From: Bog-473 sp963743785
Lineage (GTDB): Bacteria; Actinomycetota; Acidimicrobiia; Acidimicrobiales; RAAP-2
DNA length: 64,000 bases
Reading direction: 5' to 3'
Assembly (NCBI GenBank): GCA_963743785.1
Contig: CAVURD010000004.1
Span: forward strand, 310,001 to 374,000
Shown here: in pieces, positions 36,344-46,498 of the stretch
Numbering within the stretch: position 1 is the stretch's first letter
Layout of the letters: the number at the start of each line of letters is the position of its first letter
Made by a program: the position numbers and the translations under genes
Notes under the pieces: model-generated
The model's database searches: none
Told to the model about the DNA's origin: nothing
The model's input: the letters and a program-made list of their open reading frames with translations, nothing else

Positions 36344-39283
36344 AGCGACTCCATCCGCACGTCGGTCACCGGGCTCCGGCTGTCGATGAGGGTGGAGACG
36401 GCGTTGGCCACAGAATCAGGGCCGACGGGCACGTTGAAGTCGACGGCCACCACGCCCCGGGGCACGCCGGCGTCGGCCTCGGCGGTCAGCACCAGCGAGC
36501 CGCGGGCCGAGCGCACCCGCACCTGGTCCCCCGTGTGGGCCCCGAGACGGTCGAGGTCGTACGGGTTGGCCCGGGCGGTCAACTTGGGTACCAGTGGCGT
36601 CAGCGACGGTGACCCCGTGACGGTGCACCCGGCGTCGTAGAGGCTCCGGGTGGCCACCAGTCGCAAGGCGTAGTTGTCGGTCGGTGGAACGTGGGCCCGG
36701 TCGCCGCGGGCCTCGGGCACGCCTGAGAGCAGCGGCGGGCGTGGACCCGTCGTGGCCACGCGGCCGTCCGCCCGGCCGTCCCCGGCGGCCAGGCCGGTGC
36801 GGGGCGGCGCCCCCTGACGCTCCACCGACTCGACCCCCGGCAGCGCCACCGGGTCGATCGGCTCGACCCCACCCGCTCGGGTCGCCCCCACCACCAGGGG
36901 CAGCACGATGCCATCGTGCGCCGCGTCGGAATGCAGCACCTCGAGGGTCAGCCCGGCATAGGCCGGCGCGGTCAGCTGCAATTCGTCGGCCAGATCGTTG
37001 GCGCTGCTCACCCCCAGATCGGTCCCGAGCGCGGCCGACAGCTCGGCCGCGATCATCCAGTCGGCCCAGGCGAAGCCGGGCGCGGTCAGCTTGTGGCCCA
37101 AGCGGCTGACCCGTCCCTCGAGGTTGGTCGAGGTGCCCGGGCGCTCATGGGCCACCGCGCAGGGCAGGACCACGTCGGCGTAGTCGTTGACCGATTCGGA
37201 CGGGTGCCCGGTCACCGCCACCATGAAGTGGCCGGCCGACAGGGCCGCCTCGGCCACGGCCCGGTCCGGGAAGTCGTTCATGGGGTCGGAACCCAGCAGG
37301 ATCAGGGCGGTGACGGCTGGACCCTCGGTGGACTCGCCGGCCATGGAGGACAGGATGGCGGCGGTATCGAGGCCGGCGGTCTCGGGCACCGAGCCCCAGG
37401 CGGCGGTGAACCAGTCCCGGCCGGTCTCCAGGCTGACCCGCCCGGGCAGGAGCCCGGGCGCGAGCCCCATGTCCAGGGCCCCGAAGACATTGCCCCGGCG
37501 CAGCGCCGGCAGGAACGTCGCCTTGGGGAGGGCGGCCGCCAGGGCGCGCGCCGCCTCGGCCGCCACCTCGCCCGATTCGGCGTAGGACGGCCGGCCCACC
37601 ACCACGACGATGCCCTCGCCGTCGGGCCGCGCCGCCACGCTGGCCCGGGCCGCGGCCAGCACGTCGTCCGGCGATGGCGGGGCCCTGCGGGTGCGAGGCC
37701 AAGGCGGTTGTGGCCGCGGCGTCGCCGCACAGGGCGCGCGCCGCCAGCGGCGCCTCGCCGGGCCGGATGGGCAAGGTGGCGGTGGCCAGGGGGCTCAGGC
37801 CGGTCGGGACCGGCGTCAGCTCGATGAGCTCGGTCGAGCCGATGACCGCTTCGCGCAGTCGGAGGAACAGGACCGGCAGTTCCTCGCGCAGGTCGCCGGC
37901 CAACGTGATCAGGACCGGGGCGGCGCAGGCGGCATCGATGGTGGCGCGGGGCAGACCGAGGACGAGTTCGGCCGGCAGACCGTCGCCCAGCTGGGCGTCG
38001 ACCGAGTCGGTCCCGATGACGCTCTTGGCCAGCTTGGCCCAGGCGTAGGCCGATTCGTTGGAGAGCCGGGCCCCGCCGATCAGGGCCACGGCACCCGGGC
38101 CACCGGCCTCACGGGCCGCGGTCAAGCCGGCGGCGGCGGCGGCCAGCGCTTCGCCCCAACTCACCGCGACCAGCTCACCGTTCTTGCGGACCCTGGGCTC
38201 GACCAGGCGCCCGTGCTCGAAGCGGCCCGTCTCACGCACCTCGCCCAGGAACTGGCCGCGCGACACGCCCAGGCTGACGACCTGGGCCGCGGTGGCGGGG
38301 GCCACGTCGACGGCGGCATCGGCCGCGGCGGCGGCGTCGGTCGCCGTGATGGCGGTCGCCGCTGCGGCAGGCGCCGACTCGGGGGACGCATCCACCTCGT
38401 CGCCGTTGACCGACTCGAAGGCGAAGCGTCCCTTGTCGCACAGCCAGCCGTGGTTGACCGGGTCCGAATCGATGCCCAGCAGCCGGGTCAACCGGTTGGA
38501 GGAGGACTGAACCGCCACCCGGCAGCCGACGGAGCAGGTGGTGCAGGTCGACTCCACCTGGTCCAGGTCCCACGGCCGGGCGGTGAAGCGGTACGGCGTG
38601 GCCGTCAGTGCGCCCACCGGGCAGATCTGCACGGTGTTGCCGCTGAAGTACGAGGAGAAGGGCTCGGTGGGGAAGGTGGCCACCTCGACCTGCTCGCCGC
38701 GTCCGGCGAAGTCGATCTGCGCCTCGCCGGCCACCTCGGAGGCGAAGCGGGTGCACCGGGCACACTGGATGCAGCGCTCCCGATCCAGCAGCACCAGGTC
38801 CGAGATGGCGATCGGCTTCTCGAAGTGCCGCTTCTCCTCGACGAACCGGCTCTCCCCCGGGCCGTAGGCCAGGGTCTGGTCCTGCAGCGGGCATTCGCCC
38901 CCCTTGTCGCAGACCGGACAGTCGAGCGGGTGGTTGGCCAGGAGGAATTCCAGCACGCCGTCCTGGGCCTTCTTGACCTTCTCCGAGACGGTGTCGACCG
39001 ACATGCCGTCGGTCACCGCGATGAAGCACGAGGGTTGGAGCGTGGCCCCGCGCGGACCGTCCACCTCGACCAGGCACATCCGGCACATGCCCACCGGCTC
39101 CATGCGGGGGTGGTAGCAGAAACGCGGGATGTAGGTCCCGGCCCGCTCGGCCGCGGCGATGAGCATCTCGCCCGGCTTGGCCGTGGTGGGCCGCCCGTCC
39201 AGGACGAAGGAGACCTCTTCTGAGTGGCCGGACTGGCCCGACTGGCCGGACTCAGTCAAAGGGGCACCCCCCGTCCTTGACAT
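36340..39283 (-). CDS. nuoG: NADH-quinone oxidoreductase subunit G, frame broken
   Basis: Largest peripheral subunit, a molybdopterin-oxidoreductase relative holding several iron-sulfur clusters. The [2Fe-2S] site is CYHPRMEPVGMCRMC. The His/Cys [4Fe-4S] site is in NHPLDCPVCDKGGECPLQD, the next is CIQCARC, and a further cluster is CTTCSVGC. The frame changes near 37680-37700, after the segment ending LASHPQGP, and the remainder (DVLAAARASVAA onward) is in another frame. Restored length is about 980 residues. Start ATG 39283 overlaps nuoF by 32 bases; a TTG at 39259 is possible. Confidence 0.92.
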
Positions 39284-40556
39284 GGACGAGGTACTCGTCG
39301 CGGAACATGCGGATACCCGAGGCGATCGAAGACGGGATGGACGGACCGAGCACACAGATGGTCGTCTGTTGGGGCGGCCACGCCACTCCCGGTGAGATGT
39401 TGTCGCACAGGTCCATGAGCAGATCGAGATCTTCCTCGCGACCGGACCCCTTCTCAATTCGGTACAGGATGCGCTCGAGCCAGCCCGAGCCCTCGCGGCA
39501 CGGGGTGCACTGGCCGCAGGACTCGCGGGAGAAGAACTTGGTGATGCGCCAGGCCGCCCGCACCACGCAGGTGGTCGAGTCCATGACCACCACCGAGCCC
39601 GAGCCGAGCATCGAACCGGCGTCGCCCACCTCGTCCTGGCCCAGGGGGAGGTCGACCTGGTCCGGCCCGAACCACGGGGCCGAGACGCCACCGGGGATGA
39701 AGGCCTTCAGGTCGTTCCCGCCCGTGATGCCGCCGCCCAGGATCGGCGCATAGATCAGGTCGCGGAAGGTGGTCTTGACCATCTCCAGCTCGTAGGTGCC
39801 CGGGTTGCGCACGTGACCGGCCAGCGCGAAGAGCCGGGTGCCGGTCGAACGTCCCTCGCCCAAGGCGGCGAAGGCCGCCCCGCCGTTGGTGATGATCCAC
39901 GGGATGTTGGCCATGGTCTCGACGTTGTTGACCACGGTCGGCTCGCCGTAGAGACCGTGCACGGCGGGGAAGAACGGAGGCTTGATCCGGGGGAAGCCGC
40001 GCTTGCCCTCGAGCGACTCGAGCAGCGCCGTCTCCTCACCGCAGATGTAGGCGCCGGCACCGGGGTGCACGACCACATCGAGCGAGAACCCCGAGCCGAA
40101 GATGTCCCGGCCGGCCGCGCCGTGCGCGTAGGCATCGTTCAGGGCCGCCTGCATGCGCTCGAGCCCCAGGGCGAATTCGCCCCGCAGGTAGATGAAGGCC
40201 TGCGTGACCTGCAGGGCGTAGGCCGAGATCAGCGCGCCCTCGATGATCTGGTGGGGGTCGCGTTCGATGAGGAGGTGGTCCTTGAAGGTGGCCGGCTCGC
40301 TCTCGTCCCCGTTGATGACCAGGTAGGTGACCGGCTTCTTGTTCAGCAGCGCCCACTTGCGGCCGGCCGGGAAGCCGGCCCCGCCCCGACCGAGCAGGCT
40401 GGCCGTGTCCACTTCGTGGGCCACCGCTTCGGGCGTCATGGTCAGCGCCTTGCGCAGTCCCTCGTACCCGCCCGTCGCCAGGTAGCGCTCCAGCGTGTGC
40501 GAATCGTCGTAGCCCAGGCGCTGGGTCACGATCTTGGGCGCCTCGGTGAGGGCCAT
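39252..40556 (-). CDS. nuoF: NADH-quinone oxidoreductase subunit F
   Basis: NADH- and FMN-binding subunit, the entry point for electrons. 434 residues. FMN/NADH-binding blocks LLGRGGAGFPAGRKWALL and GAYICGEETALLESLEG, and the [4Fe-4S] N3 site ESCGQCTPCREGSGWL, are all intact. The start ATG 40556 lies five bases after the nuoE stop and is followed directly by family-like sequence; the frame is open further upstream, but only as antisense-like residues over nuoE. Confidence 0.97.
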   Translation of the reverse strand: MALTEAPKIVTQRLGYDDSHTLERYLATGGYEGLRKALTMTPEAVAHEVDTASLLGRGGAGFPAGRKWALLNKKPVTYLVINGDESEPATFKDHLLIERDPHQIIEGALISAYALQVTQAFIYLRGEFALGLERMQAALNDAYAHGAAGRDIFGSGFSLDVVVHPGAGAYICGEETALLESLEGKRGFPRIKPPFFPAVHGLYGEPTVVNNVETMANIPWIITNGGAAFAALGEGRSTGTRLFALAGHVRNPGTYELEMVKTTFRDLIYAPILGGGITGGNDLKAFIPGGVSAPWFGPDQVDLPLGQDEVGDAGSMLGSGSVVVMDSTTCVVRAAWRITKFFSRESCGQCTPCREGSGWLERILYRIEKGSGREEDLDLLMDLCDNISPGVAWPPQQTTICVLGPSIPSSIASGIRMFRDEYLVHVKDGGCPFD

Positions 40557-40561
40557 CCGCC

Positions 40562-41206
40562 TCAGCCCCCCTGCCCGCTCGGGATGGAGGGCGCGGCCGC
40601 TTCGGCCCGGCGCTTCTGGGCTTCGTCCATGGCGGCCCGCTCGGTGGCCACGGCCTGCGGCTCGGCCACCAGTCCGACGCTGCGGCGCACCCGCACCAGG
40701 GTCCCGTGCGGAGGGATGGTGTCGGCCAGTGCGCCGCGGCGGAGGTCGACCACGAGCTGATCGAAGGACTCGGCCGTCTGCCCACCCACGTAGCGGTGGT
40801 TGACCTGCACGCACGGCGTACGGTCACAGTCGGCCAGGCACTCGGCCTCCTCCAGGGTGAAGGCACCGTCGGGTGTCGTCCCGCCGGCCCTGACGCCGAG
40901 CGCGGCTTCGGCGTGCTCGAGGAACTCGGCCGCGCCCCCGAGCAGACAGGCGATGTTGGTGCAGACCGAGACGACGTAGGTCCCCACCGGCTCGGTGTGC
41001 AACATGTCGTAGAAGGTGGCCGTGCCGCGCACCTCGGCCGCAGTGACGCCGCACAGGTCGGCGATCTCGCTCATGGCTTCGGGGCGCAGCCAGCCGTCCT
41101 GCTCCTGGGCCAGGTGGCACATCGGGATGAGCGCCGAACGTGGCTCGGGATAGAGCGCCACCAGGTCCCTGGCCCGCTCCAGCAGTTCCGGCGTGAGATG
41201 GCTCAC
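40562..41206 (-). CDS. nuoE: NADH-quinone oxidoreductase subunit E
   Basis: Thioredoxin-fold subunit with the [2Fe-2S] cluster N1a. 214 residues. The four cysteine ligands fit CTNIAC and CLADCDRTPC within SVCTNIACLLGG and EEAECLADCDRTP. The N-terminal helical domain (LIPMCHLAQEQDGWL, VRGTATFYDML) is typical. The C-terminal tail of about 50 residues is charged and variable. Overlaps nuoD by four bases. Confidence 0.96.
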   Translation of the reverse strand: MSHLTPELLERARDLVALYPEPRSALIPMCHLAQEQDGWLRPEAMSEIADLCGVTAAEVRGTATFYDMLHTEPVGTYVVSVCTNIACLLGGAAEFLEHAEAALGVRAGGTTPDGAFTLEEAECLADCDRTPCVQVNHRYVGGQTAESFDQLVVDLRRGALADTIPPHGTLVRVRRSVGLVAEPQAVATERAAMDEAQKRRAEAAAPSIPSGQGG

Positions 41207-42645
41207 CGGTCCACCTCGCCCATGACCGGGTCGACCGAGGAGATGACGGCGACGGCGTCGGCCATCAACCCACCGCGCAACAGGACCGGCAGCACCTGGA
41301 GATTGACGAAGCTCGGCCCCCGGATGTGCAGGCGGTAGGGCTTCGACGTCCCGTCGGACACCAGATAGCAGCCCAGTTCACCCCGGGGCGACTCGATGGC
41401 CACGTAGACCTCGCCCTCGGGCACCCGGAAGCCCTCGGTGAAGATCTTGAAATGGTGGATCAGGGCCTCCATGCTCTCGTCGATGCGGGCCCGTGGCGGC
41501 GGCGTCACCTTGCGGTCCTGCACCCGGTAGTCGCCCGGGGGCATCTTGGCCGCGATCTGGCGGATCATCTTGATCGACTCGCGAATCTCGTTCAGGCGCA
41601 CGGAGTAGCGGTCGAAGTTGTCGCCGTAACTGCCGACGATCACGTCGAAGTCGATCTGGTCGTAGGCCAGGTACGGCATGGTCCGCCGCAGGTCCCAGGG
41701 GACACCCGTCGAACGCAGGATGGGCCCGGTCACCGAGAGGGCCAGTGCTTCCTCGGCGGTCAGGTTGCCCACCGCTTCGGTCCGTTCCCGGAAGATCGGT
41801 TGGCCGGTCAGCAACTCGTCGTACTCGAAGGTGCGGGCCATGATGGTGTCGCAGATGATCTCGATGTCGTCCTGCCACCCGTCGGGCAGGTCGGCCGCCA
41901 CGCCGCCCGGCCGGATGTAGTTGGTGTTCATACGCAGGCCCGTGGTCTTCTCGAAGAAGGCCAAGACCATCTCGCGCTCGCGGAACCCGTAGATCATCAT
42001 GGACGTCGACCCGAGGTCCATGCCGTTGGTGGCCATCCACATGAGGTGCGACGACACCCGGTTGAGCTCGACCATGAGCATGCGGATCCAGGTGGCCCGC
42101 GGCGGCATGTCCACACCCAGCAACGCCTCGGTGGCCAAGGAGAAGACCAACTCGTTGTGCAACGGAGCGAGGTAGTCCATCCGGGTGACGTTGGTCGACC
42201 CCTGGACGTAGGTCAGCTCCTCGCCCGTCTTCTCCATGCCGGTGTGCAGGTACCCGATGATGGGCTTGGTGCGCAGTACCGTCTCTCCGTCCAACTCGAG
42301 CATGAGGCGCAGCACGCCGTGGGTCGAGGGGTGCTGCGGGCCCATGTTGATGATCATCGTCTCGTCGTCGCGGCGCTCGAAGTCGATGTCCCCGGGGTCG
42401 ATGTAGTTGCCCTCGGGCAGGCGCAGCACGGCGCCCACCTCGCGGCGCAGGTCGGGCGCATTGGTCGTGTCGCGAGGCAGCAGTTCCTGGGCGCCCTCGG
42501 AGGTCTCGGCCCGCAGCATGGCCTCCTCGACCCTGACCCGCTCCTCGTGCTCGACCTCATCGGGGCTCGGCTCGTGGTCGTGCCCGTGCACATTGCGATG
42601 CCCGTGCTCGTGGCCGTGCTCGTGCTCGTTCCCGTGGTCGCTCAT
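41203..42645 (-). CDS. nuoD: NADH-quinone oxidoreductase subunit D with His-rich N-terminus
   Basis: 49-kDa quinone-site subunit, 480 residues. Core blocks are MGPQHPSTHGVLRLMLELDG, IIGYLHTGMEKTGEELTY and NVTRMDYLAP, which line the quinone cavity. The first 25 residues contain about nine histidines in HxH patterns (EHEHGHEHGH, HGHDHE), a feature not usual for NuoD that could bind metal ions. Start ATG 42645 overlaps the nuoC stop (ATGA). Confidence 0.96.
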   Translation of the reverse strand: MSDHGNEHEHGHEHGHRNVHGHDHEPSPDEVEHEERVRVEEAMLRAETSEGAQELLPRDTTNAPDLRREVGAVLRLPEGNYIDPGDIDFERRDDETMIINMGPQHPSTHGVLRLMLELDGETVLRTKPIIGYLHTGMEKTGEELTYVQGSTNVTRMDYLAPLHNELVFSLATEALLGVDMPPRATWIRMLMVELNRVSSHLMWMATNGMDLGSTSMMIYGFREREMVLAFFEKTTGLRMNTNYIRPGGVAADLPDGWQDDIEIICDTIMARTFEYDELLTGQPIFRERTEAVGNLTAEEALALSVTGPILRSTGVPWDLRRTMPYLAYDQIDFDVIVGSYGDNFDRYSVRLNEIRESIKMIRQIAAKMPPGDYRVQDRKVTPPPRARIDESMEALIHHFKIFTEGFRVPEGEVYVAIESPRGELGCYLVSDGTSKPYRLHIRGPSFVNLQVLPVLLRGGLMADAVAVISSVDPVMGEVDR

Positions 42646-43163
42646 CGGGGACCGGGGGCCTCTTTGAACTGCACCGGTACCCGCCCTACGCCGTAGTCCT
42701 TGCGCAGGGGGTGGCCTTCCCAGTCCTCGGGCATCAGGATCCTGGTCAGGTCCGGATGACCTTCGAAGATGATCCCCATCATGTCGTAGGCCTCGCGCTC
42801 CATGGCGTCGACGCCGGGGTAACTGTCCACCAGGCTCGGCACGACCGGGTCCGATTCGGGTACCTGCACCCGGATGCGCACCCGCTGGCGCAGGCTCAAC
42901 GAGAGCAGGTTGACCACGACCTCGAAGCGCTGCGCTTCCACGCCGTCGGGCAACGACCGCCCCGGGTGCGTCAGGTAGTCCACCGCGCAGAGGTCGGCAC
43001 ACGTCTCGAAGCCGCTGAGCCGGAAGGCCTCGACCATCTCGGCGTAGCGGTCGCGGTGCGGGAAGGCCAGCTGGTCCACCAGGCGGTCGGCCAGGCGCGG
43101 CACGTCGGGCAGGACGGCCGGCGGCGTCGCCGCCGTGGCCTCTGTCGTACTCGGGTTGCTCAC
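42642..43163 (-). CDS. nuoC: NADH-quinone oxidoreductase subunit C
   Basis: 30-kDa peripheral subunit without cofactors, 173 residues from GTG 43163. Signature: EREAYDMMGIIFEGHPDLTR and ILMPEDWEGHPLRKDYG near the C-terminus. As given, the frame is open into nuoB, giving an apparent NuoB-NuoC fusion. I prefer two genes because the GTG overlaps an out-of-frame TGA (GTGA) that makes a sensible nuoB end, matching most junctions in this operon. Confidence 0.9.
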   Translation of the reverse strand: MSNPSTTEATAATPPAVLPDVPRLADRLVDQLAFPHRDRYAEMVEAFRLSGFETCADLCAVDYLTHPGRSLPDGVEAQRFEVVVNLLSLSLRQRVRIRVQVPESDPVVPSLVDSYPGVDAMEREAYDMMGIIFEGHPDLTRILMPEDWEGHPLRKDYGVGRVPVQFKEAPGPR

Positions 43164-43721
43164 CGCGGTGTGGCCACCCGCACGGCGTTGGGCACCGTGG
43201 GCACCCAACCCCCCGTCGCTTGCTCCCCGACCGGAAGGCTCGTGCCCGGGCCGTCGCGTGATCTCACCGGTGCGGATCTTCTCGTGCAGGGTCAAGATGG
43301 CGTGCAGCAACGTCTCGGGCGAGGGCGGGCAGCCGGGCGCGTAGACATCGACCGGCACGATCTGGTCCACGCCCTGGACGATGGCGTAGTTGTTGAACAT
43401 CCCGCCCGTGCTGGCGCACACACCCATGGAGATGACCCACTTGGGCTCCATCATCTGGTCGTACACCTGGCGCAGCACCGGCGCCATCTTCTGCGAGACC
43501 CGACCGGCCACCACCATCAGATCGGCCTGCCGGGGCGAGGCCCGGAACACCTCCATGCCCAGGCGGCTGATGTCATAGTCGGCCGCGCCGACCGACATCA
43601 TCTCGATGGCGCAGCAGGCCAGGCCGAAGGTGGCCGGCCAGACGCTGTTGCGCCGGGCCCACTTCACCAGGTCTTCCATCTTGCCGGTCAAGAAGTTGTG
43701 CTGCAGATCCTCGAGTCCCAT
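43160..43721 (-). CDS. nuoB: NADH-quinone oxidoreductase subunit B, frame probably broken near C-terminus
   Basis: Holds the last cluster N2, which reduces quinone. The ligands fit LACCAIEMM, MGVCASTGGMF and YAPGCPPSPE; the adjacent cysteine pair is present. The frame runs into nuoC without a stop. If one base is removed from the CCCCCC run at 43209-43214 the C-terminus becomes WVPTVPNAVRVATPR and stops at 43160, overlapping the nuoC start. I take this as the true end, about 186 residues. Confidence 0.92.
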
Positions 43722-43724
43722 GCC

Positions 43725-44177
43725 TCAGGCCGCCTGACCGGGATGCCTGGGCTCGGCACTGATGCGCGAGATGGTCGAATCGGACGTGCGCAGGGGCATG
43801 CCGGACCGCAGCGTCTTGGGTGGGCCCCAGGTCAGCGCGCCGTTGGAGATCAGGTACAGGAAGGACACGAAGACCACGGCCGCGAAGACGATGACCTCGA
43901 TCAGCCCGAAGGTGGCGATCTGGTGGAACACGATGGCCCACGGGTAGAGAAACACGATCTCGATGTCGAAGATGATGAAGATCATCGACACCAGGTAGAA
44001 GCGCACCGGAAAGCGCTGTGGCGGCTCCCGGTTGGGCACGATTCCGCACTCGTAGGGCGCCAACTTGGCCAGCGTCGGCTTCTTGTGCGGCGCCAACATG
44101 GAGGACGACACCAGGGAGAACACGGTGAAAGCGAAGCCAAGGAACCCCAGGAGAAGAATCGGCAGGTACTGGTCCAT
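43725..44177 (-). CDS. nuoA: NADH-quinone oxidoreductase subunit A
   Basis: Three-helix membrane subunit and first gene of the nuo operon, 150 residues. Conserved blocks: KLAPYECGIVPN with the loop cysteine near the quinone site, RFYLVSMIFIIFDIEIVFLY and LIEVIVFAAVVF. The C-terminal 25 residues are polar and variable. No clear promoter boxes or Rex-type palindrome is visible in the 87 bases before it. Confidence 0.96.
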   Translation of the reverse strand: MDQYLPILLLGFLGFAFTVFSLVSSSMLAPHKKPTLAKLAPYECGIVPNREPPQRFPVRFYLVSMIFIIFDIEIVFLYPWAIVFHQIATFGLIEVIVFAAVVFVSFLYLISNGALTWGPPKTLRSGMPLRTSDSTISRISAEPRHPGQAA

Positions 44178-44264
44178 GGTGGTCCGTTTCTACCATGCGA
44201 CCCTTCGCCCAGGCACATTGAGGTGACTGGTCGCAATGCCTCTCTCGGAGCCTACGATGAGGGG

Positions 44265-45696
44265 GTGCCAGCTGACGCCGCCGCAACCCCGGCTGACCCA
44301 CCGCCCGCCACCGAGGCGTCAGCGGCCGCCCGTCGACTCGCTCACCGGCAGGCTCCTCACCGCGCCACGCCAAACGCAAGTCGGCCCGGATCGAACCGGT
44401 CCACGATGTCGTCATCGTCGGCGGCGGTCCGGCCGGATCCTCGTGCGCCTACTGGCTGGCCGACGCCGGCTGGGACGTGGTGGTGGTGGAGAAGAAGCAC
44501 TTCCCCCGCGTCAAGACGTGCGGCGACGGCCTCACCCCACGCGCCGTGCGCCAACTGGCCGACATGGGCCTCGAAGAAGCCTTGGCCGGGTCGCACAAGT
44601 ACAGCGGCCTGCGGGCCTACGGCTTCGGGCAGTCCCTGGAGATGCAATGGCCGGAACACCCCAATTTCCCCAGCTACGGCTACACCATCACCCGCCACGA
44701 CCTCGATGGCCTGGTGGCCGATCGAGCGGTCAAGGCCGGGGCCACTCTGTCTGACCGGAACCGAGGTGGTGTCCCCGGACCTGGACGAGGCGGCCGCACC
44801 CTCGGCGACCCTCCCCACCCTGGCCGGCGTCACGGTCAGGGACAAGGACGGTGGCGCCTCGCGCGCCATCGCCGCCCGCTACGTCCTGGTGGCCGACGGG
44901 GCCAACTCGCGCGTGGGCCGCATGCTGGGCACCGAGCGGCGCCGCGACCTCCCGCTCGGCATGGCCCTGCGCGGCTACTACTCCTCGGACCGCCACGACG
45001 ATCCCTTCATCGAGTCGCACCTCGACATCCGCGACGCCGAAGGCACCATGGTCCCCGGCTACGGCTGGATCTTCCCCATGGGCGACGGGCGGGTCAACGT
45101 GGGCGTCGGGCTGCTCTCCACCGACCGCCGCTGGAAGGGCATCAACACCACCCACCTCATGGACGCCTTCGTGAACTTCGCCCCGCGTCCTGGGGCCTCT
45201 CCCCCGAGACGTGCCTCGGTCCGCCGACCGGGGGCAAACTGCCGATGGGCCTCTCGGTCGGACCACGGGCCGGTGGCAACGTGATACTCGCCGGGGACGC
45301 CGCCGGGTCCATCAACCCCTTCAACGGCGAAGGCATCGCCTACGGCTACGAGACGGGCCGGCTGGCCGCCGCCGCCTTCGGTCGCGCCCTCTCGGGCGAG
45401 GGGCCGGTGCCCTGGCCGACTACGACCGCCAGCTCGACGACGCCTACGGCGCCTATTACAAGGTGGCCCGCGCCTTCGTCCGCATGATCTCGAACCCCCA
45501 GGCCATGCGGGCCTGCGTCGGCATCGGCATGCGCTCCGAGTTCCTCATGAGCCAGCTGCTGCGCATCATGGCCAACCTGATGCGACCCGACGCCGCCGGG
45601 CCGGCCGAGATCGGCTTCAAGGCCATGGAGCTGGTGTCCCGCCTGCTCCCCGACGAGCCCGCCGAGCAGACCGAGTGGCGGTCCGCGGCCGCTTGA
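44265..45696 (+). CDS. Geranylgeranyl reductase family FAD-dependent oxidoreductase, multiple frame breaks
   Basis: Flavoprotein of the family that reduces isoprenoid side chains; next to nuo in actinobacteria it may act on menaquinone, but that is inference. Visible blocks: HDVVIVGGGPAGSSCAYWLA (FAD), FPRVKTCGDGLTPRAV, YGWIFPMGDGRVNVGVGLL and AGDAAGSINPFNGEGIAYG. They lie in different frames with breaks near 44370, 44750, 45190 and 45410, so as given no intact protein exists. Only GTG 44265 and a nearby ATG offer starts. Four breaks could mean real decay, but the codons between them look well kept. Confidence 0.75.
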
Positions 45697-45712
45697 CCCC
45701 GCCGCGGCCGTC

Positions 45713-46477
45713 CTAGACGAAGAGTCGAAGCCGGCCGCCGGCCACCTCGGCCAACCATTCGGCGTACTCACCTTCGAACCCCTCGGCCAGCCGTGCACCC
45801 GCCGCCACCCGGACCCAGCCGTCACACGTGGTGTCGCTCACATCGCGCGCGGCCAGACCGTGGCGCCGGACCGCCTGCATGAATTCGTACATCGGCGGAA
45901 CGGCGGCATTCCCGTCGAGGACGAGGGTCCGGGCCAAGTCGGCCATCGGAGGGCCCGAAGCCACCGTGATCCAATCGATGACGATCCAGCCGTCGGCACT
46001 GACCAGCACGTTGCCGGAATGAAAGTCGAAGTGGCACACCCCCCGCTGACCGTCGTCGAGCTCGGCCAGCAGGTCGGTGAGCGCACCAACCACTCGGCCG
46101 CCCAGCCCGCTCCGCGTCAGTTCCTCGCCCAGGCGTGTCACGAGGTCGGGCAGCCCTTCAATGACGGTGCCGTTGATCGTCTGCTGGAGCAGCACGAACT
46201 GCTGGGCCAGCGCCAGGACCTCGGGCTCTCCCCCCTGCACGTCGAGAACCTGGCGCAGGGTGCGGCCATGGATGCGGTCCAGCACGACACCGCAGCGTCC
46301 GTCAATGGTGACCACGCCATGCGAGCGGGCCACCGGCAATTGGGCCGCGGCGGCCCGAACCAGCACGTCGGATTCGAAGTTCGAGACGCCACTCCACTCG
46401 GGGCGATCGAGCTTGACCACGGTCCCGTCCCCGTAGGCGAAGACCTCGGCCATGCGCCCTTCGGCCAGCAACTCCAT
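45713..46477 (-). CDS. Aminoglycoside-phosphotransferase-fold kinase
   Basis: 254-residue small-molecule kinase of the APH/choline kinase fold. The catalytic loop is HFDFHSGNVLV (conserved His, Asp and Asn) and the metal-binding motif is WIVIDWI in place of DFG. The N-terminal lobe has VVKLDRPEW with the likely ATP-binding lysine. No resistance role can be assumed, as the fold covers many substrates. It is convergent with the flavoprotein gene and starts 21 bases after the end of the GNAT gene on the same strand. Confidence 0.85.
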   Translation of the reverse strand: MELLAEGRMAEVFAYGDGTVVKLDRPEWSGVSNFESDVLVRAAAAQLPVARSHGVVTIDGRCGVVLDRIHGRTLRQVLDVQGGEPEVLALAQQFVLLQQTINGTVIEGLPDLVTRLGEELTRSGLGGRVVGALTDLLAELDDGQRGVCHFDFHSGNVLVSADGWIVIDWITVASGPPMADLARTLVLDGNAAVPPMYEFMQAVRRHGLAARDVSDTTCDGWVRVAAGARLAEGFEGEYAEWLAEVAGGRLRLFV

Positions 46478-46498
46478 CGCCGCAGCGTACCGGGCCGG

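Noticed and set aside
44178..44264. Possible Rex operator before nuoA
   Set aside because: I looked for a TGTGAA-n4-TTCACA type palindrome here and upstream of ctaE and rex and found none.
42711..45284. 857-codon plus-strand frame opposite nuoA-C and running into the flavoprotein
   Set aside because: Antisense of nuo genes for most of its length; only its last part coincides with one frame of the broken flavoprotein gene.
45713..46477. Antibiotic resistance by the APH-fold kinase
   Set aside because: The fold includes many metabolic kinases; no resistance-specific residues or mobile context are present.
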